Source: Methanoculleus sediminis
GTDB lineage: Archaea; Halobacteriota; Methanomicrobia; Methanomicrobiales; Methanoculleaceae
Assembly: GCF_001017125.1 (NCBI RefSeq)
Contig: NZ_JXOJ01000008.1
Span: 43,820 to 102,975 of the forward strand
Reading direction: 5' to 3'
Length of the DNA: 59,156 nucleotides
Numbering within the stretch: the stretch's first letter is position 1; every line of letters starts with the position of its first letter. The notes below the pieces were generated by a model. It made no database searches. It was given only the letters and a program-made list of their open reading frames with translations, and was not told where the DNA came from. The translations under genes and the position numbers were made by a program. Below, one piece after another: positions 7,741-15,718 of this stretch.

Positions 7741-8708
7741 AGCGCATCGGTATCCTGACGAGCGGGGGCGACGCTCCCGGAATGAACGCCTGCATCCGGG
7801 CGGTGGTACGGACCGCGCTCGCGAACGACCTTGCCGTCGTCGGGATACGCCGGGGGTATACCGGGCTCATCGCCGGCGACGCGATGCCGCTCGACCGCTC
7901 GGCGATCCGTAACACCATCCACCTTGGCGGCACCATCCTCGAGACCTCCCGGAACCCGGAGTTTTACACCAGGGAAGGGCGGCTCAAAGCGGCGGCCGCC
8001 GTCGACCGGATGGGGCTTGACGGCATCGTCCTGATCGGCGGCGAGGGAACATTTCACGGCGCAAGCCTGCTTGCTGCGGACGCGGATACGGCGGCGCTCG
8101 TGGGGGTGCCGGCGAGCATCGACAACGACGTTTACGGGACCGACTACTGCATCGGGTTCGATACCGCGGCGAACTGTGCGGTCGAGGCGATTGACCGCAT
8201 CCGCGACACCGCCCGCTCGCACGAGCGCCTCTTCTTTATCGAGGTGATGGGGCGGACGGCCGGGTTCCTGGCGCTCGAAAGCGGGATCGCCGGCGGCGCC
8301 GAGGAACTGATCATCCCGGAAGAAGAGGTCACGGTGGCCCGGATCAGCGACCGCATCGAGAGAGGGTTCATCATCGGCAAAAAGAGCGCGATCGTGGTGG
8401 TGGCGGAGGGGAAGACCCCCGGCATCTCCTTTGAGATCGCACGGGAAGTCAGCGAGCGCCTCAACTTCGATTCCCGCGTCGTCGTCCTCGGCCACCTCCA
8501 GCGAGGCGGGCCGCCGACGCTGCGCGACCGGGTGCTCGGGAGCCTCCTCGGTTTTGCCGCCGTCGAGGCGCTGATGGAGGAGCGGAGCGGGTGCATGGTG
8601 GGAGAGGTCGGCGGGAACCTCACGCACACCCCGCTCGAGGAGACCTGGCAGAAGAAGAAGCCGCTCGACAGGGATCTGCTACGGATATTCCCGTACCTCT
8701 CGGAGTAG
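7737..8708 (+). CDS. pfkA: 6-phosphofructokinase, PfkA family (predicted ATP-dependent)
   Basis: It phosphorylates fructose 6-phosphate to the 1,6-bisphosphate. 323 residues: GGDAPGMN (11-17 region), GGEGTFHGA (101-109), ASIDNDVYGTD (126-136), MGRTAGFLAL (171-180), and LGHLQRGG (251-258). Gly104 and the absence of Lys before the TIDND-type loop are what distinguish ATP-using from pyrophosphate-using enzymes, so ATP is predicted. Glu103 replaces the usual Asp. Archaea more often use ADP-dependent or PfkB-type enzymes, so a bacterial-type PfkA coupled to pgk by a 4-nt overlap is unusual. Confidence 0.9.
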   Translation: MKRIGILTSGGDAPGMNACIRAVVRTALANDLAVVGIRRGYTGLIAGDAMPLDRSAIRNTIHLGGTILETSRNPEFYTREGRLKAAAAVDRMGLDGIVLIGGEGTFHGASLLAADADTAALVGVPASIDNDVYGTDYCIGFDTAANCAVEAIDRIRDTARSHERLFFIEVMGRTAGFLALESGIAGGAEELIIPEEEVTVARISDRIERGFIIGKKSAIVVVAEGKTPGISFEIAREVSERLNFDSRVVVLGHLQRGGPPTLRDRVLGSLLGFAAVEALMEERSGCMVGEVGGNLTHTPLEETWQKKKPLDRDLLRIFPYLSE

Positions 8709-8753
8709 GCGGACGACCGCCCCGGGGGGAGAATGGGGCGGCAGACGGGTTGC

Positions 8754-8996
8754 CTAGTAGGCAGTCCAGCCGGCATCGGCGACAACCGTCGCCCCGTCCA
8801 TGAATCCGACCTCATCCGAGGCCAGGAAGAGAGCTACTGATGCAATCTCCTCGGCCTCCCCCATTCGCGGGTTGATGCCCATACCCGCCATATATACGGC
8901 CGCACCTCCCTCGTTTGCTTCCTGGCCTGCGCCGATCTCGATCCTGACGCCGCCGGGGGCGATGATGTTCGACCGGATGCCTTTTTTCGCATACAT
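8754..8996 (-). pseudogene. C-terminal remnant of a short-chain dehydrogenase/reductase
   Basis: These 80 residues match only the end of the classical SDR fold: KGIRSNIIAPGG, then PRMGEAEEIASVALFLASDE and DGATVVADAGW. The dinucleotide-binding GxxxGxG half and the catalytic YxxxK are missing, so about 170 residues are lost. The remnant begins 9 nt after the stop codon of the flavin-binding gene at 9006 and runs in the same direction, with no convincing ribosome-binding site. A deletion or replacement of the 5' part of the SDR gene explains this best. Confidence 0.75.
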
Positions 8997-9005
8997 ACAG
9001 GAGGG

Positions 9006-9425
9006 TCAGATAGACTGCTCCCAGCCCTGGCCCATATCGATGAGGGGCCGCACTTCAGCGACCTCGAACGTCACCGTGGCGTGGATCATCGCCGCCGCAT
9101 CCTCGTTCACGACCTCGGCAATCTGTCTTTTATAGTTCTCCAGCGTCTCCCCGGAGGTCGCGTACTCCTTCATCTTCAGGTAAACCCGGAGCCCTTTCCA
9201 GTCCATGATCGTCTCTCCCTGTTCCACGATCGTGTAGACGGCGTTCGGATTCTCCTGCAGGTATTCAAACGTGCGGTTCTTTCCGAGCCCCATGACGACG
9301 GTCTTCTCGTCGACCATCATCGGCGAGCCGAAGATTGCTGCATCGACCTTTCCCTCTTTGTTTGCGGTGCTGAGAAGGCCGATCCTCGGCTGTTTGTTGA
9401 AGTAATCCACCAATCTGGACGGCAT
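9006..9425 (-). CDS. Pyridoxamine 5'-phosphate oxidase family protein (FMN-binding split barrel)
   Basis: A 139-residue split-barrel protein: LVDYFNKQPRIGLLST at the start, then KVDAAIFGSPMMVDE and VMGLGKNRTFEYLQENP. The family binds FMN, F420 or haem and includes many uncharacterised reductases; PLP synthesis itself is unlikely. The start ATG has a strong GGAGGAGAG ribosome-binding site 5 nt upstream. The SDR remnant follows directly. A second, clearly different member of the family is at 44296. Confidence 0.85.
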   Translation of the reverse strand: MPSRLVDYFNKQPRIGLLSTANKEGKVDAAIFGSPMMVDEKTVVMGLGKNRTFEYLQENPNAVYTIVEQGETIMDWKGLRVYLKMKEYATSGETLENYKRQIAEVVNEDAAAMIHATVTFEVAEVRPLIDMGQGWEQSI

Positions 9426-9501
9426 GGTTCTCTCCTCCAGTTGATCCCGGGATTATCGCTTCTGCTTAAAAGGGTATGGGTGACGGGATTCTTCCATGCC
9501 C

Positions 9502-10734
9502 TCATACCGCCAGGAACTCTCCGGGAGCCAGGCTGGTCGCGAGCATCACCATGTTGATCTCCGCGTTCTGCGTCCAGGTGACGGCTTTCCGGTTGGTATC
9601 GTCCATCCAGAATTGTTCGATCGTCTTCGCGAGCGGCACGTACCTCATGAGAGCGTCCGCCCGCCGGGAGAGAGCCGGGTTCTCCCGCATCCGTTCCGCG
9701 AGGGGGCCGATCCCCCGAAGCCCGATCGAGAGCCCGATCGAGAGCCCGAGCTCCCGGAAGGCAAGTCGGTAGTCCGGAGGGGAGCGGAGCGTCCCGCTCC
9801 CGGCAAAGCGGGCGAGGCCGGAGAGGGCCGCATCGAGGACGGAAGCCAGCAGACTTTCGTGTGCGAACCCTCTCCTGCCGGAGAACTGCGCAATCCTTCC
9901 GGAACCATCCAGGATCTGCACAATCCTCCCGGAACCCTCCAGGATCTGCACGATCCTTCCGGAACCATCCAGGATCTGCACGATCCTTCCGGCGTCGAAG
10001 AGGAGGGCGCCGATGCCGAGCGGGTCATCGGTGGCGAGGGGCTCACCGCGGCAGATGCGGGCGATCTCGGCGATCTCGGCTGATAGGTCGGTTCCCCCTG
10101 CCGCCGCCCGGAGCTCGCTGTAGGTGACGAACCCGTCGAGCGGGTCGTGCCGGCCCATGGAGGGGACGAGCGGCCGGGAGAGGTCGATGCTCATCTTCCA
10201 GTACATCCTCTTGCCGCCGGAGGAGGGGACGCAGGTGAACGCGGCATGGGCGGTCTCTGCAAGTTCCACCGCCCACCGCACGTAGGCCGGGTCACCGGTC
10301 GTCCGGCCCACCCGGTTGAGCGCGTGCATCCACTTCGTGAGGTAGTGGTAGTACTGCCCGTCACGGTCCCACTCCAGCCGCTCATCGAACAGATCATTTG
10401 GTCTCCGCTCGGGAAGCGGTTTTCCGATCCGGAGACCGCCCCGTGTCGGGTGCGCCTCCCCCTCCTCGTCGGGTAAGCCGCTGATCCAGCCGGTCCGCGG
10501 GTCGTCGTCGCGATGCCGGCCGAGGGTGTGGTGTACCTGGTCGACAAGGCGGAGGGCGAGATCGCGGTAGACCCCGTCGCCCGTCCGGCGGAAGAGTTCG
10601 AGATAGTTGCAGACCGCATAAGCGTCCGTCCAGAGGTAGCGCCGCAGAGGGGTGCGGGGCGGGTCAAGCCCGGTCAGGCCGGCGAACTCCGCCATGAGAT
10701 CCCGGACAATTGCGGTGTTCGTATCCCCTGTCAT
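9502..10734 (-). CDS. Conserved hypothetical protein, helical, with internal decapeptide repeat
   Basis: 410 residues that I do not recognise. The N-terminal half is rich in Trp, Tyr and His with helix pairs (YLWTDAYAVCNYLELF, YYHYLTKWMHAL), reminiscent of an alpha/alpha-barrel fold seen in some glycoside hydrolases, but no catalytic signature is evident. Residues about 249-278 hold three copies of a ten-residue unit of the form GRIVQILDGS, caused by a 30-bp tandem repeat, and a shorter SIGL duplication lies near 330. Repeats therefore lengthen this copy relative to what the fold would need. The ATG has no clear ribosome-binding site. Confidence 0.6.
   Translation of the reverse strand: MTGDTNTAIVRDLMAEFAGLTGLDPPRTPLRRYLWTDAYAVCNYLELFRRTGDGVYRDLALRLVDQVHHTLGRHRDDDPRTGWISGLPDEEGEAHPTRGGLRIGKPLPERRPNDLFDERLEWDRDGQYYHYLTKWMHALNRVGRTTGDPAYVRWAVELAETAHAAFTCVPSSGGKRMYWKMSIDLSRPLVPSMGRHDPLDGFVTYSELRAAAGGTDLSAEIAEIARICRGEPLATDDPLGIGALLFDAGRIVQILDGSGRIVQILEGSGRIVQILDGSGRIAQFSGRRGFAHESLLASVLDAALSGLARFAGSGTLRSPPDYRLAFRELGLSIGLSIGLRGIGPLAERMRENPALSRRADALMRYVPLAKTIEQFWMDDTNRKAVTWTQNAEINMVMLATSLAPGEFLAV
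9901..9990. repeat. 30-bp tandem repeat inside a coding region
   Basis: Three units at 9901-9930, 9931-9960 and 9961-9990 differ at only a few bases, with a partial unit before them. Because 30 is a multiple of three, unit gain or loss keeps the frame. The coding strand gives ten-residue repeats in the 410-residue protein. Confidence 0.9.
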
Positions 10735-10814
10735 CCCGCGGAACGGGATGCTGCATCGGGTTCTTAAATGTTATCCGGGCAGTTACTTACGGCGGGAGGA
10801 GACACCGGATAGGT

Positions 10815-10964
10815 ATGGCGGATTTCGCAGGCGGGTATGCCGGAGTCGGAGCGGCGCTCGGGATGATCGCGGGACTGGTGCTCGCCGGGTTGCCCGGCGT
10901 GGTTGCAGGTACTGCAGTCGGTGCTGTTATCGGGTGGTGCCTCGGGAAGCGGGCACGCGGGTAG
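10815..10964 (+). CDS. Small glycine-zipper membrane protein
   Basis: 49 residues, almost all small and hydrophobic: two short membrane spans rich in Gly and Ala (GVGAALGMIAGLVLAG, then VVAGTAVGAVIGW) ending in the basic GKRARG. Such glycine-zipper peptides pack in membranes. GGGAGGAG lies 15-20 nt upstream of the ATG. A longer in-frame start 105 nt upstream would add a non-hydrophobic, unlike segment and is less likely. The gene stands alone between two oppositely oriented genes. Confidence 0.6.
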   Translation: MADFAGGYAGVGAALGMIAGLVLAGLPGVVAGTAVGAVIGWCLGKRARG

Positions 10965-11023
10965 CATTACCGGACCCGGGGCGTGGCAGCGGCCGTAAAA
11001 AAAATGATTCTCCGGCCTCCGGC

Positions 11024-12040
11024 TCACCGTGCGGGGCCGGGAATCATCCTGCCCCCGGCCTCAGGCCGCGGGGGTTTGATCCCGAACTCGGGCAGGATGA
11101 CGTCGTGCGCGAGGTTGATGAACTCCTTCTGCTCCGGGCCCACCTGGTGGATCAGGACGCTGTCGTAGCCCATATCGACGAATTTACCCACCTTCTCGAT
11201 GATCTTCTGCGGGTCGGGCCCGCAGAGGACGTTCTTTGCAACGTCGTCCGGCGTCACCATCTGCTGCAACTGCTCAAAATGCGTCGGGGTGGGAACGATC
11301 CAGTTTAACTCGCCCTTGTTCGCGGCCATGGGGAACCACTCGTACGCCGTGCGCTTCGCCTCCTCCTCGCTCCTGCCGTAGCAGACCACGGTCTCGATCA
11401 TGCACGATTTTCCTTCGCCGCCCGATGAACGGAACGTCTCGATGACCTCCTCCGGCTTCTGCTCGAAGTGGATGAGCGCGTCTCCGATCTCGCCGGCAAC
11501 CTCCGCCGACATCGGCCCTTCCGCCGAGATGCGGATCTGCGGGAGCTCCCGCGGCAGTTCGTAGATCTGCGCGTTGTCGAGGGTGTAGTAGACGCCGGAG
11601 TAGTCCTGCATCCCTCCCCTCCAGAGGGTCCTGATGATGTTCACCGCTTCCCGGAGCATATCGAGCCGCACCGGCTCGGATGTCGGAAAGACGCCACTGA
11701 CGACGTGTTCGTTCAGGCTCTCGCCCGTCCCGAGCCCGAGCTCGAATCTTCCCGGCATCATCGTGGCGGCGGTTGCGGCGGCCTGCGCGACGATCGCCGG
11801 GTGGTAACGGATCAGCGGGCAGGTCACGCCGGTGGTGACCCTGACCCGCGAGGTGGCCTGCGATACCCCGCCGATGGTGCACCAGGCAAACCCGGCGCGC
11901 CCGTGGTTCGAGATCCACGGGAGGTAGTGATCGGTGATGCTCAAAAACGAGAACCCGGCATCCTCGGCCAGTCTTGCGTTCTTCACCAGTTCGGGCGCGC
12001 TGTGCGACTCGGTGAAAAGTTTGTAGCCAATCTCGACCAT
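11024..12040 (-). CDS. F420-dependent oxidoreductase, luciferase-like (G6PDH-type subgroup)
   Basis: A 338-residue TIM-barrel enzyme of the bacterial-luciferase superfamily that would use coenzyme F420 to oxidise or reduce a small substrate in the cytosol. Typical segments are IGYKLFTESH, FSFLSITDHYLPW, TTGVTCPLIRYHPA and the F420-site GRFELGLGTGESLNEH, with LREAVNIIRTLW following. It resembles the TIGR03557 group named after F420-dependent glucose-6-phosphate dehydrogenase; the actual substrate in methanogens is not known. A GAGAGGAGAG ribosome-binding motif precedes the ATG. It appears monocistronic. Confidence 0.88.
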   Translation of the reverse strand: MVEIGYKLFTESHSAPELVKNARLAEDAGFSFLSITDHYLPWISNHGRAGFAWCTIGGVSQATSRVRVTTGVTCPLIRYHPAIVAQAAATAATMMPGRFELGLGTGESLNEHVVSGVFPTSEPVRLDMLREAVNIIRTLWRGGMQDYSGVYYTLDNAQIYELPRELPQIRISAEGPMSAEVAGEIGDALIHFEQKPEEVIETFRSSGGEGKSCMIETVVCYGRSEEEAKRTAYEWFPMAANKGELNWIVPTPTHFEQLQQMVTPDDVAKNVLCGPDPQKIIEKVGKFVDMGYDSVLIHQVGPEQKEFINLAHDVILPEFGIKPPRPEAGGRMIPGPAR

Positions 12041-12159
12041 GTTTACTCTCTCCTCTCGGATTCCCCCCGCACGAAGGTGCCGGAGTATAGGCGGCGGGAG
12101 AGATCGTCACCGGCCTTAAGCGTTGTGCCGGTTTGAAAAATGAGGTTTCGAGGAGCCTT

Positions 12160-12978
12160 TCAGTAGCCCGTCGCGTAATAGTAGCCGTCCTCCTCCCGGA
12201 CGCGGACCGGGACGCGGAAGAGGTCGCCGACGGCTCCGTCGGTCAGGACTTTCGCCTTCTTGCCGTCCATCCGGACGGCGCCGTCCCGCATCAGGACGAC
12301 CCGGGAGATCTCGGGAATGATGTCGTGGAGGTTGTGGGTCACGAGGATGATCCCGGTCCCCGCCCGTGCGATCTTTCGAAGGGTCTTACGGAAGGTATGG
12401 AGCGCGTGCAGGTCGAGGCTGTTCGTGGGTTCGTCGAGGACGAGAGTGCCGGGGTCGTGGACGAGCGCCCGCCCGATCAGGAGCCTGCGGCCCTCGCCCG
12501 AGGAGATTGCGGTCATCTGGCGGTCGGCAAGGTGGGCGACCTCGAGGAACTCGAGGATCTCGTCCGCCTTCCGTTCCATCGCGTCCGTCACCTCGTGGGA
12601 GAGGAAGAGCCCTATGCTCGAGAAGAAACCCGAGAGCACGACCTCGCGGCCCGATATGCCGCGGGTGAAGGTGTGCTGGAGGTCGCCGGAGACAAGCCCG
12701 ATGTGCGACCGGAGATCGAAGGCGTCCCAGGTCTCCCGCCCCCGGAACCGGAACGTGACGTCCGGGCCCGGCGAGGAGGGGTAGTACTCGCGGGTGATCG
12801 CGCGGATGAGCGACGACTTCCCGGCACCGTTCGGGCCGAGGATGGCGATATGCTCCCCCTCCCGGATCGTGAGCGATACCGCATCAAGGAGTCTGTGGCC
12901 GTCCCGGACGACGCTGACGTTTCGGAACTCGACGAGCGGCGGGGAAGAGGGGTGAGCGCCGGCGGAACTATCGGTCAT
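12160..12978 (-). CDS. ABC transporter ATP-binding protein
   Basis: 272 residues, a single nucleotide-binding domain: Walker A GPNGAGKSS near residue 48, signature SSGEGRR (a variant of LSGGQ), Walker B TLVLDEPTNSLD, and H-loop LVTHNL. The first 18 residues are a low-complexity extension. It resembles the molybdate-type ModF/YlmA ATPases. No permease or binding protein lies nearby, so the partner is unknown. The five-membrane-protein operon ends 102 nt upstream on the same strand; read-through is possible but not evident. Confidence 0.88.
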   Translation of the reverse strand: MTDSSAGAHPSSPPLVEFRNVSVVRDGHRLLDAVSLTIREGEHIAILGPNGAGKSSLIRAITREYYPSSPGPDVTFRFRGRETWDAFDLRSHIGLVSGDLQHTFTRGISGREVVLSGFFSSIGLFLSHEVTDAMERKADEILEFLEVAHLADRQMTAISSGEGRRLLIGRALVHDPGTLVLDEPTNSLDLHALHTFRKTLRKIARAGTGIILVTHNLHDIIPEISRVVLMRDGAVRMDGKKAKVLTDGAVGDLFRVPVRVREEDGYYYATGY

Positions 12979-13080
12979 GCCGGCTGCTCCGTCGGGGGTT
13001 GCAGGAGGGTGTTCGGTACAGAGGACTTCATTGGATGTCGCTCTGTATGTTGGACGGTTCTCGTCAAAAGGTATGCACCA

Positions 13081-13827
13081 TCATTGCGGGGAACCGAGCA
13101 GCGCGGCAACCCTCTCCGGGTCGTCCGCGTAGATGTTGAGGAACCCGGCGGGCTCCAGCCTCACCCAGACGCGGCCGGGATACCGCAGGCTGACCAGGCC
13201 ACGATAGAGCAACTCCAGCATGAATGCCATCCAGCCGACCGCCAGGAGAATCTGAAAGCCGAAATCGGGGTTGAAGGCCTGGTCGCCGAAATAGCACATC
13301 AACCAGTTCCCTACGCCGGCAAAGAATATCGCTGCAGTCATGAGTACCAGGAGCAGTGCGGACAACCAGCGGGGTATGGAGAGGTAGGGGCGCTTAACCT
13401 CGACCGACCTTACCGTATCCTTTCCAAAGACGAGGGGCCGGGTATGCGATCTCCGGACGATGACGGAATTCCCGGAGAATTCTATCATGGTTCGGTAGGG
13501 ATCGAGGTAGATGCGCCATGCAGTCCATGCCAGAAGGGAAACAGCCATGAAGGTAAAGATGAGCCCCGGCCACAGGGAGGGGATCAGGACGGATATCACG
13601 AAGAGGAGGAGGAAAACGAGGACGGCAAACGGCATCAGCACAAAGAAGCGAGGACTGGTATACTCCACGAACACGTCCTCCACCACCTCCCGGCTGCCGT
13701 CTGCCGCCGTCCCGAGCCCGATCTCATCGTCCGGCGCGGCATACCGCCGCCGGCAGGCTCCGGCAGCGGCGGCGTTCGGGCACCACCCCATCCACCGGCG
13801 TATCGCTTCAGCGAGTTTCAGCGTCAT
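13081..13827 (-). CDS. GWCP-tagged membrane protein, fifth of the operon (DUF1673-like)
   Basis: 248 residues. It begins with the operon's shared tag, EAIRRWMGWCPNAAAA, then a basic RRRYAAP stretch, two adjacent membrane spans, a beta-rich soluble stretch (MIEFSGNSVIVRRS, then VEVKRPYLSIP), two further spans and a cytosolic end ADDPERVAALLG. Its architecture matches the paralogue at 14303, which ends TDDPERMARMLE. From memory this is like Pfam DUF1673, known mainly from Methanosarcina. Function is unknown; the layout suggests a PH-like domain between membrane hairpins. It overlaps the upstream gene by 4 nt. Confidence 0.75.
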   Translation of the reverse strand: MTLKLAEAIRRWMGWCPNAAAAGACRRRYAAPDDEIGLGTAADGSREVVEDVFVEYTSPRFFVLMPFAVLVFLLLFVISVLIPSLWPGLIFTFMAVSLLAWTAWRIYLDPYRTMIEFSGNSVIVRRSHTRPLVFGKDTVRSVEVKRPYLSIPRWLSALLLVLMTAAIFFAGVGNWLMCYFGDQAFNPDFGFQILLAVGWMAFMLELLYRGLVSLRYPGRVWVRLEPAGFLNIYADDPERVAALLGSPQ

Positions 13828-14303
13828 GCGGATGCCTCCCCGCCGACGTTTGCGCGGTAGATCTCTTTGCGGTGGAAGAGGTAGATCGCCATGATGATGA
13901 TCCCCCCGACAAGCGTCGCGGCTCCCCAGGTCAGCGGCTGCCAGGTGACGATATCGCCAAACAGCGTCTCCTTCTCGAATCGGTCTCCGGCACGGATGCT
14001 CTGCGCGTCGTAATATACGGCGACGGCGGAGAGGAGGATGAGGATCGGGAGGAACTCACGGTCGTACACGACCGGGAGGAGCCAGGCCAGGGCAATGAGG
14101 ATCAGCAGCATGTTGTCCTGGTAGCCGTTCCGATCGCCGCCTGCGGTGCCGGCCGGCTCCGGGCCGGGGTCTGGCTCCGGACTCCTTCCCTTCCACGCAT
14201 CCCCGTAGCCCGCTTCCGCGCTCGTGCGCCGGACGGGTTCGATAGTACCGGCGTTCGGGCACCAGCCGAGCTTCTTCCTGATATACTCCATGAAGACCGC
14301 CAT
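13824..14303 (-). CDS. GWCP-tagged membrane protein, fourth of the operon
   Basis: 159 residues: the tag EYIRKKLGWCPNAG, a Pro/Gly-rich linker of about 40 residues, then spans MLLILIALAWLLPVV, FLPILILLSAVAVYY and ATLVGGIIIMAIYLF. It lacks the soluble domain of its neighbours, so it is the shortest family member. Its ATG shares one base with the upstream stop (TGATG), and its stop overlaps the next gene's start by 4 nt. Function unknown. Confidence 0.72.
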   Translation of the reverse strand: MAVFMEYIRKKLGWCPNAGTIEPVRRTSAEAGYGDAWKGRSPEPDPGPEPAGTAGGDRNGYQDNMLLILIALAWLLPVVYDREFLPILILLSAVAVYYDAQSIRAGDRFEKETLFGDIVTWQPLTWGAATLVGGIIIMAIYLFHRKEIYRANVGGEASA

Positions 14304-14992
14304 CAGGAAACCTCCAGCATTCGGGCCATCCGTTCGGGGTCATCGGTGTAGATTGCGGCGATCTTCTTCTCCGTCGTTATCGTCAGGGCTCGCGGGTAAC
14401 GTGTCCGCACGTAGGTGCGGTAGAAGATCACGGGGAAGAAGATCGCGGCGCCAAGCCCGGAGATAAACCGCATGGAGGTCGGATTTGAGAGTCCATAGTA
14501 TATACCGCCGGCCGCCGATAGGAAGATCATCGCCAGTGCCCCCACAAGGAGCCAGTAAGGGATGGGGAGTTTGTTCTCCTTCACTTCCACTTTCACGACG
14601 GCGTCCTTCGGGATGACGATGGGCCGAAAGAGCGGTCGCGTGATGGTAATCGTGTCCGGGGTGACCTCAATACGGGCTCTTCGCATGACTCCATAGATCT
14701 CCATACCGGAGTAAGCCAGTATGATGACCAGCACAAAAAGGCCCACAGCAGGTGCCATAACGAAGAGGCATCCAATGAGGAGAGCGGCGGCAACAGGCAG
14801 AATGAAGAGCCTTCCCGGGGTGCCGATCGGGCCGTAGTCCACCAGTGCACCCTCCACCACATCCCGGTTGCCTTCTCTCGCCATACCGACCTCGCCCTCC
14901 GGCGCGGCGTACCGGCGCCGGACGGTGCCGGCAGCTGCCGCGTTCGGGCACCAGCCCATCCATCTCCGTATCGTCTCGGAGAACTTCATCAT
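14303..14992 (-). CDS. GWCP-tagged membrane protein, third of the operon (DUF1673-like)
   Basis: 229 residues: tag SETIRRWMGWCPNAAAA and basic RRRYAAPE, spans LFILPVAAALLIGCLFV and VGLFVLVIILAYSGM, a beta-rich soluble segment (IEVTPDTITITRP, VVKVEVKENKLPIP), two more spans, and end IYTDDPERMARMLE. It is a close paralogue of the gene at 13081. The long upstream open frame is discarded: the ATG at 14992 gives a 4-nt ATGA overlap with the preceding gene, as elsewhere in this operon. Function unknown. Confidence 0.75.
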   Translation of the reverse strand: MMKFSETIRRWMGWCPNAAAAGTVRRRYAAPEGEVGMAREGNRDVVEGALVDYGPIGTPGRLFILPVAAALLIGCLFVMAPAVGLFVLVIILAYSGMEIYGVMRRARIEVTPDTITITRPLFRPIVIPKDAVVKVEVKENKLPIPYWLLVGALAMIFLSAAGGIYYGLSNPTSMRFISGLGAAIFFPVIFYRTYVRTRYPRALTITTEKKIAAIYTDDPERMARMLEVS

Positions 14993-15591
14993 ACGCGCCC
15001 ACTCTCCGTTGCCGTATCCACGGTATACACCGACCCCCACTCCGCGATCATGATCGCCTTGTGCCGGCGCTCCCAGAGGATCGTGAGGCCGTACCAGATC
15101 CAGCAGATGAGACACATGCCCAGCATGAGCCCGAGAATCCGGTCGAACATCCCGCCCAGAACAAGATACGCCATACAGGCGGCGATGAGAACGGAGGCCA
15201 CCGGCACCCTCAGATACTGAACAATGCGCTGTCTCCGGGTCATGTTGTCCCTGTGGAACTCGCCTGCGGCAACCCGCGCATACCTGGAGCGGTAACTGAG
15301 CAGAGAGCCGAGGAGCGCCCCTACCCCGACGGCAAGACCCGTCCACATGGCAAGGTGCCCGGAAGCGTCCTCGAACAGGATAAAGAGCGCCGCTGCCGCC
15401 GCCGAGCAGGCTATTGCCGCGACGAGCAGCTGGTTGTGGTGGAGTCGCCACCATCCGGGCCCGGTCCGGGGGACGCAGTCACGCCCGCCCGCCGCTGCGG
15501 CCGTCGACGGATGCACTGCTGGACTCACCCGCATCGGCCCCGTCATGGGGCACCATCCGAGATACGCCCGGATCGTCTCCATGAGAGTCAT
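14989..15591 (-). CDS. GWCP-tagged membrane protein, second of the operon
   Basis: 200 residues: tag METIRAYLGWCPMTG, a linker, then two pairs of membrane spans (LLVAAIACSAAAAALFILF, LAVGVGALLGSLLSY, VASVLIAACMAYLVL, ILGLMLGMCLICWIWYGL). GGGAGATGAT just upstream acts as ribosome-binding site. Its first 39 coding bases around the tag are identical to those of the gene at 16486, pointing to recent duplication or gene conversion of the tag. A 127-nt gap separates it from that gene; all later junctions overlap. Confidence 0.72.
   Translation of the reverse strand: MTLMETIRAYLGWCPMTGPMRVSPAVHPSTAAAAGGRDCVPRTGPGWWRLHHNQLLVAAIACSAAAAALFILFEDASGHLAMWTGLAVGVGALLGSLLSYRSRYARVAAGEFHRDNMTRRQRIVQYLRVPVASVLIAACMAYLVLGGMFDRILGLMLGMCLICWIWYGLTILWERRHKAIMIAEWGSVYTVDTATESGRV
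15547..15585. repeat. 39-bp direct repeat, copy 1 (tag-coding)
   Basis: It is identical over 39 bases to 16439-16477. On the coding strand it encodes the METIRAYLGWCP tag. The sequence on either side diverges at once. Confidence 0.9.
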
Positions 15592-15718
15592 AACATCATC
15601 TCCCGAATTCTTTGTCTGTCCGCTTCCATTCCCATCAAAATGAGTCCGTTGTGGATTCCCACCCCGAATATGTCCCGGACGGGTGCACAGAGCAGGTCCA
15701 TCGCTCCAAGAGTTATCA

